A stretch of 64,000 nucleotides of DNA from Thermatribacter velox (GTDB lineage Bacteria > Atribacterota > Atribacteria > Atribacterales > Thermatribacteraceae): the NCBI RefSeq assembly GCF_038396615.1, contig NZ_CP121689.1:1252001-1316000 (forward strand). Reading direction: 5' to 3'. The translations under genes and the position numbers were made by a program. This document shows positions 34,314 to 42,533 of this stretch, one piece after another. The notes below the pieces were generated by a model. The model had not been told where the DNA came from. It ran no database searches and worked only from the letters and a program-made list of their open reading frames with translations. The number at the start of each line of letters is the position of its first letter. The stretch's first letter is position 1.

Positions 34314-34342
34314 ATTTTAACATGAAGAACCAGGAATTGCAA
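34314..34342 (-). promoter_or_regulatory. Predicted promoter for rpsT
   Basis: Read on the reverse strand, TTGCAA (34342-34337) and TAAAAT (34319-34314) are spaced by 17 bp, 45 bp before the rpsT start. Confidence 0.6.
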
Positions 34343-34373
34343 TGGAGATAAAAATAAATTCTAAACAATCTTC

Positions 34374-34402
34374 TTGACATTTACCCCAGCCTACCTTAAA
34401 AT
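34374..34402 (+). promoter_or_regulatory. Predicted strong promoter for rplM-rpsI
   Basis: TTGACA at 34374-34379 and TAAAAT at 34397-34402 are spaced 17 bp. The leader of about 65 nt before rplM could carry an autoregulatory structure, but I see no clear one. Confidence 0.7.
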
Positions 34403-34472
34403 TCAACTTGTCTTTGGCCTGGTAAATCTATAGGTACTAACATCGAAAAGTAATCAAGGAGAAGAAGGAAAC

Positions 34473-34913
34473 ATGGAGCAAAAAACTTATATCCCGAAAG
34501 TTCAAGAGATACAAAGAAAATGGTATCTCATTAATGCTGAAGGGCTTACTCTGGGTCGTTTAGCCTCCAGGATTGCTACTCTTTTGATGGGAAAGCACAA
34601 GAGTAACTATACACCTTTCTTTGATACTGGAGACTTTGTGGTCGTCATTAACGCGGAAAAAATAAAAGTTACCGGGAAGAAGTTGGAGCAGAAGTTATAT
34701 CGTCATCACACCGGATACCCTGGACATCTTAAAGAAGAGAAATTAGTTGACCTTTTAGCTCGTAAGCCCGAAGCAGTTATTCGCCGGGCAGTATGGGGGA
34801 TGCTTCCCCACAACCGCCTTGGAAGACGTTTAATTCGTAAGCTTAAAGTTTATGCTGGTCCGCAGCATCCTCATCAAGCCCAGCAACCCATTCCCCTTGC
34901 GATTGAGGAGTGA
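34473..34913 (+). CDS. rplM: Large ribosomal subunit protein uL13
   Basis: This 146-residue protein is ribosomal protein L13. [27 protein letters not shown] and the [20 protein letters not shown] segment are diagnostic. The ATG has AAGGAGAAGAAGG upstream. It forms the standard rplM-rpsI pair and ends next to rpsI. Confidence 0.98.
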   Translation: MEQKTYIPKVQEIQRKWYLINAEGLTLGRLASRIATLLMGKHKSNYTPFFDTGDFVVVINAEKIKVTGKKLEQKLYRHHTGYPGHLKEEKLVDLLARKPEAVIRRAVWGMLPHNRLGRRLIRKLKVYAGPQHPHQAQQPIPLAIEE

Positions 34914-34918
34914 AAGCA

Positions 34919-35314
34919 GTGGAAAAAAACATGAAATATTATGCGACTGGACGAAGAAAAACCTCGGTAGCTCGAGTATGGCTTACCCTGGGTAGTGGCA
35001 AAATAACTGTAAACGGCCGTTCTCTGGAAGATTATTTCCCACGTCAGACTCATCGAATTCTGGTAGAGAAACCGCTTGTTTTAACTGGAAGCGAGGGCAG
35101 ATTTAACGTAGAAGCAAAGGTAGAAGGTGGAGGATTGAGTGGGCAAGCAGGAGCCATAGCCCATGGTATTGCTCGGGCATTGCTTTTAATTGATGAGAGT
35201 ATGAAACCAACTCTTAAGAAAGCTGGGCTTTTAACCCGTGACCCGAGAATGAAAGAACGCAAAAAATATGGCCAGCCCGCAGCAAGAAAAAGCTTCCAGT
35301 TCTCAAAGCGATAA
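34919..35314 (+). CDS. rpsI: Small ribosomal subunit protein uS9
   Basis: This is ribosomal protein S9, 131 residues from the GTG at 34919. [16 protein letters not shown] at the N terminus and the C-terminal [25 protein letters not shown]-type tail, which reaches the ribosomal P site, are characteristic. GAGGAG at 34905-34910 is correctly spaced for 34919; a GTG at 34910 overlapping rplM and an ATG at 34931 are alternatives. A strong intrinsic terminator follows. Confidence 0.97.
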   Translation: MEKNMKYYATGRRKTSVARVWLTLGSGKITVNGRSLEDYFPRQTHRILVEKPLVLTGSEGRFNVEAKVEGGGLSGQAGAIAHGIARALLLIDESMKPTLKKAGLLTRDPRMKERKKYGQPAARKSFQFSKR

Positions 35315-35361
35315 ACACAATAGGCTTTCTCCAGCTGGAGAAAGCCTATTGTGTTTTTTTA
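35315..35361 (+). terminator. Intrinsic terminator after rplM-rpsI
   Basis: A perfect 18-bp stem (left arm 35315-35332, right arm 35337-35354, loop AGCT) is followed directly by a run of seven T. This is the only textbook rho-independent terminator in the window. Confidence 0.92.
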
Positions 35362-35408
35362 TTCGTTTTTGTCTTCGACCAGTTTCACCAGTTGCTTCCT
35401 GACGAAAA

Positions 35409-36488
35409 ATGATGCATTATCCTCTTTTAAAGATTCACACGCAAGCTATTCGGCACAACATAAGGGCTATTCTGCAAAAACTTAACCAATGGCAGCTCAG
35501 GGCGGTGGCAATTACCAAAGGTTTTTGTGCCGATTTGCCTCTGGTCAAACTATTTCTGGAAGAGGGAATTACCTGTTTTGGAGATTCTAATCCCGGCAAT
35601 TTGCTGAAAATCAAACACACTTTCTCTACCAGAAATAGCGATTTGCAGCTTTACCTGATTCGCCTCCCCATGAGCTCGGAAATTCAACTCATTGTTGACA
35701 ACAATATAGTACCTTTCGTATCGAATTTCGAGAGCTTACAACTGCTGAATCATGCAGCGTATAAGGTAGGTAAGTTTCAGAAGGTGATTCTGGCGGTCGA
35801 GGGAGGGGACGCAAGGGAAGGATTTCTTGAAGAAGAAATACTTGGTAATTTCAATTTCAAAGCCTTAAAGTACGTCGACATTGTTGGATTAGGCACCACT
35901 TTAGCCTGCTTAAATGGAGTATTGCCTGACTTGGACATCGTTACCCGACTGGTCGCGCTTAAAAAGCAGTTGGAGGAAAAACTTGATAAAGAGTTGACGC
36001 TGTCGGTAGGAGGGACCACTTTTTTGGAATTGTGGGAAGGAGAACCACTTCCCAGAGGAGTCGATGAAATCCGCATGGGGGAAGCATTCCTGTTTGGCCA
36101 CGATATAAGCAGGAAGAAGGCTTTTTCCTGGTTGAATCAGGACGCTTTCGAGGTAGTGGCTGAAATTGTGGAAGTTAAACGGAAGCAACCTCTCTGGGGC
36201 AAAGCCAGGGGATTCGATGCTTTTGGTAAAACATCAGCTTTTTTGCTTAGCGGGGAGGAAAAAGAGAGAGCATTGGTAGCCATAGGGAAACAGGATGTTG
36301 ATGAAAACCAATTATACCCTGAAGATAAAAATGTTACAATAATTGGTGCAACAAGCAATTATCTCGTTTTGGATGTAAGTAAAAGTTCTCAAAATTACAA
36401 GCCAGGTGATACCCTGAGTTTCAGGGCTGGGTATGGAGCCGTTTTGAGGGCTTTTCTTTCACCGTATGTCAGTAAAATTTACTTTTGA
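35409..36488 (+). CDS. PLP-dependent alanine/ornithine racemase-family protein (Orr-like)
   Basis: This 359-residue protein has the alanine-racemase fold. The PLP-binding lysine lies in RAVAITKGFCADLP, and SVGGTTFLELWEG, GVDEIRMGEAFLFGHD and the C-terminal GYGAVLRAF follow. The ITKGFCA motif and the D-S/N-P following it resemble the clostridial ornithine racemase (Orr) family rather than Alr. The adjacent argF, encoding ornithine carbamoyltransferase, supports ornithine as the substrate. A true Alr is encoded separately at 42496, so this is not the cell-wall enzyme. Start is ATG 35409 or the next ATG; the ribosome-binding site is weak. Confidence 0.8.
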   Translation: MMHYPLLKIHTQAIRHNIRAILQKLNQWQLRAVAITKGFCADLPLVKLFLEEGITCFGDSNPGNLLKIKHTFSTRNSDLQLYLIRLPMSSEIQLIVDNNIVPFVSNFESLQLLNHAAYKVGKFQKVILAVEGGDAREGFLEEEILGNFNFKALKYVDIVGLGTTLACLNGVLPDLDIVTRLVALKKQLEEKLDKELTLSVGGTTFLELWEGEPLPRGVDEIRMGEAFLFGHDISRKKAFSWLNQDAFEVVAEIVEVKRKQPLWGKARGFDAFGKTSAFLLSGEEKERALVAIGKQDVDENQLYPEDKNVTIIGATSNYLVLDVSKSSQNYKPGDTLSFRAGYGAVLRAFLSPYVSKIYF

Positions 36489-36515
36489 ATCCCAAAGCCA
36501 GGAGGAGGACATAAG

Positions 36516-37448
36516 ATGCAAAGCTTTAAAGGCCGAGATTTTATAGATATTGCTGATTTCAGCAAAGAAGAAATAGAATACATTCTCTACACTGCTTTAG
36601 AGCTTAAAAGAAGGCTGTTTCTTAAACAGGAGATAAGTCTTCTTAAGGAGAAGGTCCTGGCTCTTCTTTTTGAAAAGCCTTCTCTGCGTACCCGAGTATC
36701 TTTCGAGTTGGCTATGCTTCAGTTAGGAGGAAAAGCTCTTTACCTTGGCCCTCAAGAGGTGGGTTTGGGAAAACGCGAAGCTATCAAAGATGTTGCTCTG
36801 GTTTTAAGCAGAATGGTTGATGGAATAATGATACGTACTTTTGCCCATAGTAATGTGCTGGAACTCGCAAACTATGCTACTGTACCAGTTATCAATGGGT
36901 TGTCTGACCTTCATCATCCTTGTCAGATTATGGGCGACCTGCTTACCATAAAAGAGAAAAAAGGGCGGCTTGAAGATCTCAAGATTTGCTTTGTAGGCGA
37001 TGGTAATAACGTTTGTAACTCTCTGGTCGTTGCCAGTGCTGTATTAGGGTTGGAAACCTGGGTATCAACGCCTCCTCGGTATAAACCTGATGCTGGGGTG
37101 TGGGAGTGGGCAGAAAGCTTGTCTAAAAAGAGCGGAGCCAAAATTGTTTATGAGGCTGACCCCAGCAAGGCTGTAGAAAATGCTGACGTGGTTTACACTG
37201 ATGTCTGGGTAAGCATGGGCAAAGAAGCAGAATATGAAACCAGAATTCAGCACTTCAAACCCTACCAAGTTAACAGCGATTTGCTTTCCCAAGCTGCAGA
37301 AGATGCTATAGTGATGCACTGCATGCCTGCACACCGAGGAGAAGAAATCACTGATGAGGTAATGGACGGTCCACAGTCCGTGGTCTACGAACAGGCTGAA
37401 AACCGTCTTCATGCCCAGAAAGCCATTTTAGCCCTAATATTAGGTTGA
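36516..37448 (+). CDS. argF: Ornithine carbamoyltransferase
   Basis: This enzyme interconverts ornithine plus carbamoyl phosphate with citrulline. The 310-residue protein has the carbamoyl-phosphate motif as SLRTR (usually STRTR), the LHHPCQIMGDLLTI motif and the ornithine-binding HCMPAHRGEEITDEV. A strong GGAGGAGGA ribosome-binding site precedes it. No other arg genes are nearby, so I cannot tell whether it acts in biosynthesis or in catabolic arginine deiminase metabolism; the name argF reflects family only. Confidence 0.93.
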   Translation: MQSFKGRDFIDIADFSKEEIEYILYTALELKRRLFLKQEISLLKEKVLALLFEKPSLRTRVSFELAMLQLGGKALYLGPQEVGLGKREAIKDVALVLSRMVDGIMIRTFAHSNVLELANYATVPVINGLSDLHHPCQIMGDLLTIKEKKGRLEDLKICFVGDGNNVCNSLVVASAVLGLETWVSTPPRYKPDAGVWEWAESLSKKSGAKIVYEADPSKAVENADVVYTDVWVSMGKEAEYETRIQHFKPYQVNSDLLSQAAEDAIVMHCMPAHRGEEITDEVMDGPQSVVYEQAENRLHAQKAILALILG

Positions 37449-38225
37449 GTGGAGGCAGCGTTGTTCGCTTTAGGATGGCGTCACATACTTGAACTCATAG
37501 TTCTGTACTGCTTTGTTTTTTACCTGCTCCGTTTTCTGCACGGAACGCCGCTAGTTGCACCACTTAATTTTTTATCTTTTATCTTTATTGCAGCCGGTGT
37601 ATCAAATTTTGCAGGACTCAAGGAGCTTAACTTTTTCTGGAAAGTCCTGCTTGCCGGATATGTTGCCTCAATGCTCATTGTTTTTCAACCTGAGATAAGG
37701 CGAATATACACCAACCGCGCTTACCACAGGGAAACCACTCCAGTGATGAGTGGCTTGCTTTTCCACAACGAAGAATTACGTGGGAAGCTGATAGACGACC
37801 TGGTGATAACTTGCCAGACTCTTTCCAGAAAGAAAATAGGAGCGCTCATTGTTCTTGAGCGTTCTAATAGTCTGAAAGATTTCATACAAACTGGAATACT
37901 TATTGATGCAGTATTCTCGCCAGAGCTGGCGATTTCCATCTTTCTGGTGGAATCACCACTTCACGATGGGGCAATCATACTGCGAGAAAATCGCCTTTTA
38001 GCTGCAGGGTGCATTTTACCTCTTGCTGAAGTGGTAGAGGGCAAAAAACTGGTGGGTACCAGGCACCGTGCCGGTATAGGAATAACTGAACAAACTGATG
38101 CACTGGCTATTGTGGTTTCCGAGGAAACCGGTAAAATTTCTTTAGCGGTACATGGTAAAATGGCCTGGGGTATCGAGACCCCCGCTCTTAAAAAAATGCT
38201 TAAAATTCTGTATAGAAAGGTATGA
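37449..38225 (+). CDS. cdaA: Diadenylate cyclase CdaA
   Basis: CdaA makes the second messenger cyclic di-AMP at the membrane. The 258-residue protein has about three N-terminal membrane segments followed by the DAC domain with DGA (D173-A175) and RHR (R205-R207) in TRHRAGIG, so the active site is intact. It starts with GTG directly after the argF stop codon. It is normally followed by cdaR and glmM; here only a short membrane-anchor-like frame follows. Confidence 0.95.
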   Translation: MEAALFALGWRHILELIVLYCFVFYLLRFLHGTPLVAPLNFLSFIFIAAGVSNFAGLKELNFFWKVLLAGYVASMLIVFQPEIRRIYTNRAYHRETTPVMSGLLFHNEELRGKLIDDLVITCQTLSRKKIGALIVLERSNSLKDFIQTGILIDAVFSPELAISIFLVESPLHDGAIILRENRLLAAGCILPLAEVVEGKKLVGTRHRAGIGITEQTDALAIVVSEETGKISLAVHGKMAWGIETPALKKMLKILYRKV

Positions 38226-38262
38226 TGAGGAAATCATTAGTTTTAGCAGGTTCAAAGGCTGG

Positions 38263-38388
38263 TTGACATCCTTCAAAAAGTTTCTTTTTAAAAGAGTTAA
38301 AAAGGAGTATGGCATTCTTTGGTATGCCTTACTTCTGGCAGTGAGTTTATGGTTTTTTCTGTTGAGTGAGGCGTATCTGCAAAAGTGA
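38263..38388 (+). pseudogene. CdaR-like N-terminal membrane anchor remnant or small membrane protein
   Basis: Immediately after cdaA a reading frame ends at 38388 and encodes a basic segment (FKKFLFKRVKKEYG) followed by one hydrophobic helix (ILWYALLLAVSLWFFLLS) and EAYLQK. Basic stretch plus helix resembles the N-terminal anchor of CdaR/YbbR, the usual cdaA partner, but the YbbR domains are absent. The best start codon is TTG 38263, which has no ribosome-binding site (41 codons); the frame upstream merges into cdaA. It is either a remnant of cdaR or a small membrane protein that keeps only the anchor. Confidence 0.4.
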
Positions 38389-38419
38389 GAGAATTGGGAA
38401 TTACTTAAGCTGGAACTGT

Positions 38420-38431
38420 TTCGATATCGAA
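38420..38431. promoter_or_regulatory. 12-bp perfect palindrome upstream of EF-G-like gene
   Basis: TTCGATATCGAA is a perfect palindrome. It is flanked by GCTGG (38410-38414) and CCAGC (38432-38436), which extend the symmetry after a six-base bulge. It could be an operator or a weak hairpin in the 98-bp gap before the GTPase gene. No promoter with good consensus is evident around it. Confidence 0.35.
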
Positions 38432-38486
38432 CCAGCCAAAACAAACTCGATTTACCAAAGCTTGAGAAGAAAGGGGGAAATTGATA

Positions 38487-40568
38487 GTGAAAAAGTTTTC
38501 CATGAACAACATAAGAAATGCAGGATTGTTTGGTCACGCAGGTTCAGGTAAAACTACGATTTCTGAAGCCATGCTTTATAACGCTGGAGTCATCAATCGC
38601 AGGGGAAGAGTGGAAGATGGCAATACTGTTTCGGACTGGCAGCCAGAAGAGGCCAAAAGGACAATGTCCATCGACCTTTCTTTGTTGCCCTTTGAATGGA
38701 AAGATTGCAAGATAAATCTTATAGACACACCGGGGTATATGGACTTTGAAGGAAATGTGGTGGCAGCAGTAAGAGCAGTAGATTTTGGAATAATTGCTGT
38801 ATGTGCTGCGTCAGGCATGGGAGCAGGTACTGAGAAAGCCTGGAAGTATCTTGAGCGAGAAAATTTACCTGTGGTCTTCTTTGTTAACAAAATCGACCGT
38901 GAGGGAGCAAAGTTTGAAGAAACCTATCAGGAGCTTTCCAGTAAGCTCTCTGGAAAAATAACTCCAATAACCATTCCCATCGGAAAGGAAAGCAATTTTC
39001 AGGGTATTGTGGATTTAATATCCATGCAGGCTCTGTATTTTGACGCAGAAGGTAAGGTGTCTGTGAAAGAAATCCCGTCCCAGCTTGAAGAAGTAGTAGC
39101 TGAGGTTCGGGAAAGGTTTCTCGAAAATGTCGCCGAAACTAACGACGACCTTCTGAATGCCTACCTCGAAGGGCAGGAAATAAGCAACGAGGAACTCAAA
39201 AAAGCCCTTAAAGAGGCAATAAAGGAAAGAAAAATTTTTCCTCTTCTTTGCGGTTCGGGTTTAGAAAACAAAGGAGTTGGTTTCTTAAGCGATTTTATCG
39301 TTGAATTTATGCCTGATCCGGGCTTGAGAGGAAAGGTTAAAGGGTTAAATCCCAAAACGCAAGAGGAAGTGGAAATACCCTGCAGTGAGGAAGCACCTTT
39401 CTCTGCTTTTGTCTTCAAGATAATCAGCGACCCCTATGTGGGTAAGATGGCAATGTTTAGAGTTTTTTCTGGGAAAATTACAGCGGATGCCAAACTTTAC
39501 AACGCTTCCCGGGATAGCGAAGAAAAGATTGGTCAGCTGCTATTTTTGAGGGGCAAGCATCAGGAGCAAACCCAGGAAATTGGAGCTGGAGACATTGGTG
39601 TGGTAGCTAAAGTGGCTAACATTGGTGCTGGGGATACCCTTTCTGATCCTGCGAATCCTGTTGTGTTTCCTCCTCTTGAGTTGCCCGAACCCAACTATAT
39701 AGCCGCTATCAAACCAGCGGGTAAAAGTGACGAGGAGAAAATCAGCGCTGCAATATCTCGGATTATAGAGGAAGACCCAGTTCTGAAAGTGGCCCGGGAT
39801 CCGGATACGAAGGAGGAACTGGTGTATGGTCTGGGCGATATCCACCTTGATGTGCTGGTTGATAAGATGAAGCGCAAATTTGGAGTAGAAGCGACACTAA
39901 GCATCCCCAAAGTGCCTTATAAAGAAACCATTAAAAAGAGTGCGAAAGCAGAAGGGAAGTACAAACGGCAATCTGGTGGAAGGGGACAGTATGGTCACGC
40001 CTGGCTGGAAATCGAACCTCTTCCTCGGGGACAGGGCTTTGAGTTTGTGGACAAGATTGTAGGAGGAGTCATACCCAAAAATTACATCCCGGCGGTGGAA
40101 AAAGGCGTACAGGAAGCGATGCAGGAAGGGATTTTGGCCGGATACCAAGTTATAGATGTCAAAGTGACTGTTTTTGATGGTTCTTTCCATCCTGTTGACT
40201 CTTCAGATATGGCATTCAAAATAGCTGGTTCAATGGCTTTTAAGAAAGGAGCCCAGGAAGCAAATCCTGTGTTGCTGGAGCCAATAATGAAAATAGAGGT
40301 CCTGGTTCCCGAAGAGAATATGGGTGATGTTATAGGTGATCTCAACAGTCGAAGAGGTAAAATTCTGGGAATGGAACCCCAGAACGGGTACCAAAAAATC
40401 CAGGCCCTGGTTCCATTGGCTGAACTTTTCAGATATTCTGTCGATCTTCGTTCCATAACCCAGGGTAGAGGGTCTTTTACCATGAAATTCGACCATTACG
40501 AAGAAGTTCCTCCACAAATTGCTGAAGCCATCATTGAAAAAGCTCGAAAGGAAAAAGAAGAGGGTTGA
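38487..40568 (+). CDS. Elongation factor G-like GTPase
   Basis: This 693-residue translational GTPase has all five EF-G domains. The P-loop is GHAGSGKTT (16-24), G3 is DTPGYMDF and G4 is NKID. Classical EF-G has GHIDAGKTT and DTPGHVDF; the Ser in the P-loop and Tyr instead of the His that helps GTP hydrolysis mark the EF-G-like (FusA2-type) subfamily. Domain IV includes SGGRGQYGHAWLEIEPL. Its cellular role is not established and a canonical EF-G probably exists elsewhere. GTG 38487 is chosen for its spacing from AAGGGGGAAA; TTG 38481 is possible. Confidence 0.88.
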   Translation: MKKFSMNNIRNAGLFGHAGSGKTTISEAMLYNAGVINRRGRVEDGNTVSDWQPEEAKRTMSIDLSLLPFEWKDCKINLIDTPGYMDFEGNVVAAVRAVDFGIIAVCAASGMGAGTEKAWKYLERENLPVVFFVNKIDREGAKFEETYQELSSKLSGKITPITIPIGKESNFQGIVDLISMQALYFDAEGKVSVKEIPSQLEEVVAEVRERFLENVAETNDDLLNAYLEGQEISNEELKKALKEAIKERKIFPLLCGSGLENKGVGFLSDFIVEFMPDPGLRGKVKGLNPKTQEEVEIPCSEEAPFSAFVFKIISDPYVGKMAMFRVFSGKITADAKLYNASRDSEEKIGQLLFLRGKHQEQTQEIGAGDIGVVAKVANIGAGDTLSDPANPVVFPPLELPEPNYIAAIKPAGKSDEEKISAAISRIIEEDPVLKVARDPDTKEELVYGLGDIHLDVLVDKMKRKFGVEATLSIPKVPYKETIKKSAKAEGKYKRQSGGRGQYGHAWLEIEPLPRGQGFEFVDKIVGGVIPKNYIPAVEKGVQEAMQEGILAGYQVIDVKVTVFDGSFHPVDSSDMAFKIAGSMAFKKGAQEANPVLLEPIMKIEVLVPEENMGDVIGDLNSRRGKILGMEPQNGYQKIQALVPLAELFRYSVDLRSITQGRGSFTMKFDHYEEVPPQIAEAIIEKARKEKEEG

Positions 40569-40969
40569 CAATCCCGGATATTTACATAGGTGTGGACTTG
40601 GTAGATATTGAGAGAGTAAAAGAGGCGTTTCTGAAGTTTGGTAGTCGGTTCTTAGAAAAGCTTTTTAATGAAGAAGAGTTGCATTATTATACCCCTAAGC
40701 GCCTCCTGGAGGGAGTGGCAACCCTTTTTGCAAGTAAAGAAGCCGTGAAAAAGCTTTATTTGCAAAAAGATATTAACCCGGGCTGGAAGGATATTTTTAT
40801 ATTGCACGACCACAAGAGAAAAATTGCGGTGAAAATCAGCAGCAAGGTGCCACCCGTTTTTGAAAAGATATGCCTCTCGGTTACTCACACTCCTAAGGAG
40901 GTATGTGCAGTGGCTGTGGGCTTTTGTTTTGAGGAGGCGAAGGCCAAAAATGCATCTGGTGACTTCTGA
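40565..40969 (+). CDS. acpS: Holo-ACP synthase
   Basis: AcpS transfers phosphopantetheine from CoA to the acyl carrier protein. The 134-residue protein has GVDLVDIERV at the N terminus and FASKEAVKKLY in the second Mg-binding motif, both diagnostic. The TTG at 40565 overlaps the stop codon of the GTPase gene. Substrates come from coaD (CoA) and acpP, both in this window. It overlaps the next gene by 20 bp; acpS-nnr-alr is a common order. Confidence 0.93.
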   Translation: MTIPDIYIGVDLVDIERVKEAFLKFGSRFLEKLFNEEELHYYTPKRLLEGVATLFASKEAVKKLYLQKDINPGWKDIFILHDHKRKIAVKISSKVPPVFEKICLSVTHTPKEVCAVAVGFCFEEAKAKNASGDF

Positions 40970-42533
40970 TGCAATGCAGAAAATAGAGCAGCACCTTTGT
41001 CAGCAATATGGAATAGACACTTTGTTACTCATGGAAAATGCAGGGAAAAATGTAGCCAATGAAGCGCTTTCTATTTTAAAAGAGAAAAACCTCAAACAAG
41101 TCATCATCCTCTGCGGAGGAGGCAACAACGGCGGCGATGGACTGGTAGCGGCACGACAATTACTCAGTGTATCTTCAGCGTATCCCGTTACCGTTTACCT
41201 TCTTGCCAATCCGGAGAAACTAAAGAAGGACCCTCTTTATAACTATCGAGTGCTTAAAAACACGTCAGCCCGAATAATAGAAGTTGCTTCTGTGAAAGAT
41301 ATAGAAATTTATCCACAATCTCTGGTAATTGATGCATTGTTGGGCACTGGTCTATCCAAGCCCGTTACAGGTCTTTACAGGGAAACCGTAGAAAAGATTA
41401 ACAGCGCCAGAGACGTTTTTGTGCTCTCGGTTGATGTTCCTTCGGGAATTAACGCTACATCGGGTGCAGTGATGGGTTCCTCCGTCAAGGCTGACTATAC
41501 AGTTACCCTTGGATTACCCAAGAGAGGGCTCTTTGTCTTTCCTGCCAGGGAATACACAGGGAAAATCAAAGTAGCTGACATAGGTATACCTATTATCCTT
41601 CAAGAAGCTTTTCCGATCAAAGATATTCTCATCACGCCGCATCTTATAATTGAATATTTGCCAGAACGCAATCCCGATGTTCACAAAATAAGCGCAGGTG
41701 TGGTGGGTGTAATTGCTGGTTCCCCATCAATGCTTGGGGCAGGTATTTTAGCCTCCCTGGGGGCCTATTGTGCTGGTGCGGGAATGGTAGTTTGGCCTCT
41801 ACCTTTTAGCGCTGCTTCGTTGGTTAAAATACATTTGCCTGAAGTGGTAACACCTTTGGTTGAAAGTACTCAGGCACAGCGCTATTATATGCCCTCCGTT
41901 GCAGAATTCCTCGGAAAAAACTTTGCAGAGAGAAAGTGCAGGAGCTTGATAATTGGGCCGGGTTTGGGAGTATCTCCTGCAACGTCTTTTTTTGTCGAAA
42001 AAATTGTTCAGGCCAGCTCTCATATTGGTGGAGTGATTGATGCGGATGCTCTAAACTGCATAGCCGGCGAACGGCAGTTGTGGAAAGGGAGACTCTCGGG
42101 TTGGATTATAACTCCTCACCACGGAGAAGCGGCGAGATTGCTTGGAAGCTCTCCAAAAGAAGTGGCGGAAAATCGATTTGAGGCGGTTAAGCAGTTAGCT
42201 GACTATTTCCAGTGTATAGCGGTTTTGAAAGGGCCAGCAACGTTGATAGCCGATCCCTCAGGAAATATATTCGTAAACCCCACTGGCGGTCCAGAGCTGG
42301 CCACCGCTGGGAGTGGAGACGTTCTCTCTGGAGTTATTGCGGGCATACTGGCGCAGACAGGGAAACACTTAGAAAGTGCTATTTGTGGTGTTTTTCTACA
42401 TGGATTAGCAGGAGATATGCTGGCTCGAAACAAAAAAGAAATTACTGCCAAGGAGATAGCCTACCAAATTCCTGCAGCAAAGAAGGTGGTTCGTGATGGA
42501 CAATATAGAATACCCTTCATGGATGGAGATTAA
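40950..42533 (+). CDS. nnr: Bifunctional NAD(P)H-hydrate epimerase/dehydratase
   Basis: This enzyme repairs damaged NAD(P)HX. The 527 residues join the epimerase domain (YjeF_N: GIDTLLLMENAGKNVA; CGGGNNGGDGLVAARQL) with the ribokinase-like dehydratase domain (NADHX; IIGPGLG; TPHHGEAARLLG; GGPELATAGSGDVLSGVIAG). All hallmark motifs are intact. The ATG at 40950 is preceded by GAGGAGGCGAAGG. It lies between acpS and alr with overlaps, indicating one transcript. Confidence 0.95.
   Translation: MHLVTSDAMQKIEQHLCQQYGIDTLLLMENAGKNVANEALSILKEKNLKQVIILCGGGNNGGDGLVAARQLLSVSSAYPVTVYLLANPEKLKKDPLYNYRVLKNTSARIIEVASVKDIEIYPQSLVIDALLGTGLSKPVTGLYRETVEKINSARDVFVLSVDVPSGINATSGAVMGSSVKADYTVTLGLPKRGLFVFPAREYTGKIKVADIGIPIILQEAFPIKDILITPHLIIEYLPERNPDVHKISAGVVGVIAGSPSMLGAGILASLGAYCAGAGMVVWPLPFSAASLVKIHLPEVVTPLVESTQAQRYYMPSVAEFLGKNFAERKCRSLIIGPGLGVSPATSFFVEKIVQASSHIGGVIDADALNCIAGERQLWKGRLSGWIITPHHGEAARLLGSSPKEVAENRFEAVKQLADYFQCIAVLKGPATLIADPSGNIFVNPTGGPELATAGSGDVLSGVIAGILAQTGKHLESAICGVFLHGLAGDMLARNKKEITAKEIAYQIPAAKKVVRDGQYRIPFMDGD

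Noticed and set aside
38152-38262. Larger gene running from inside cdaA to 38388
   Set aside because: The first part overlaps cdaA in another frame and has no start signals; only the final membrane-anchor part is worth noting.
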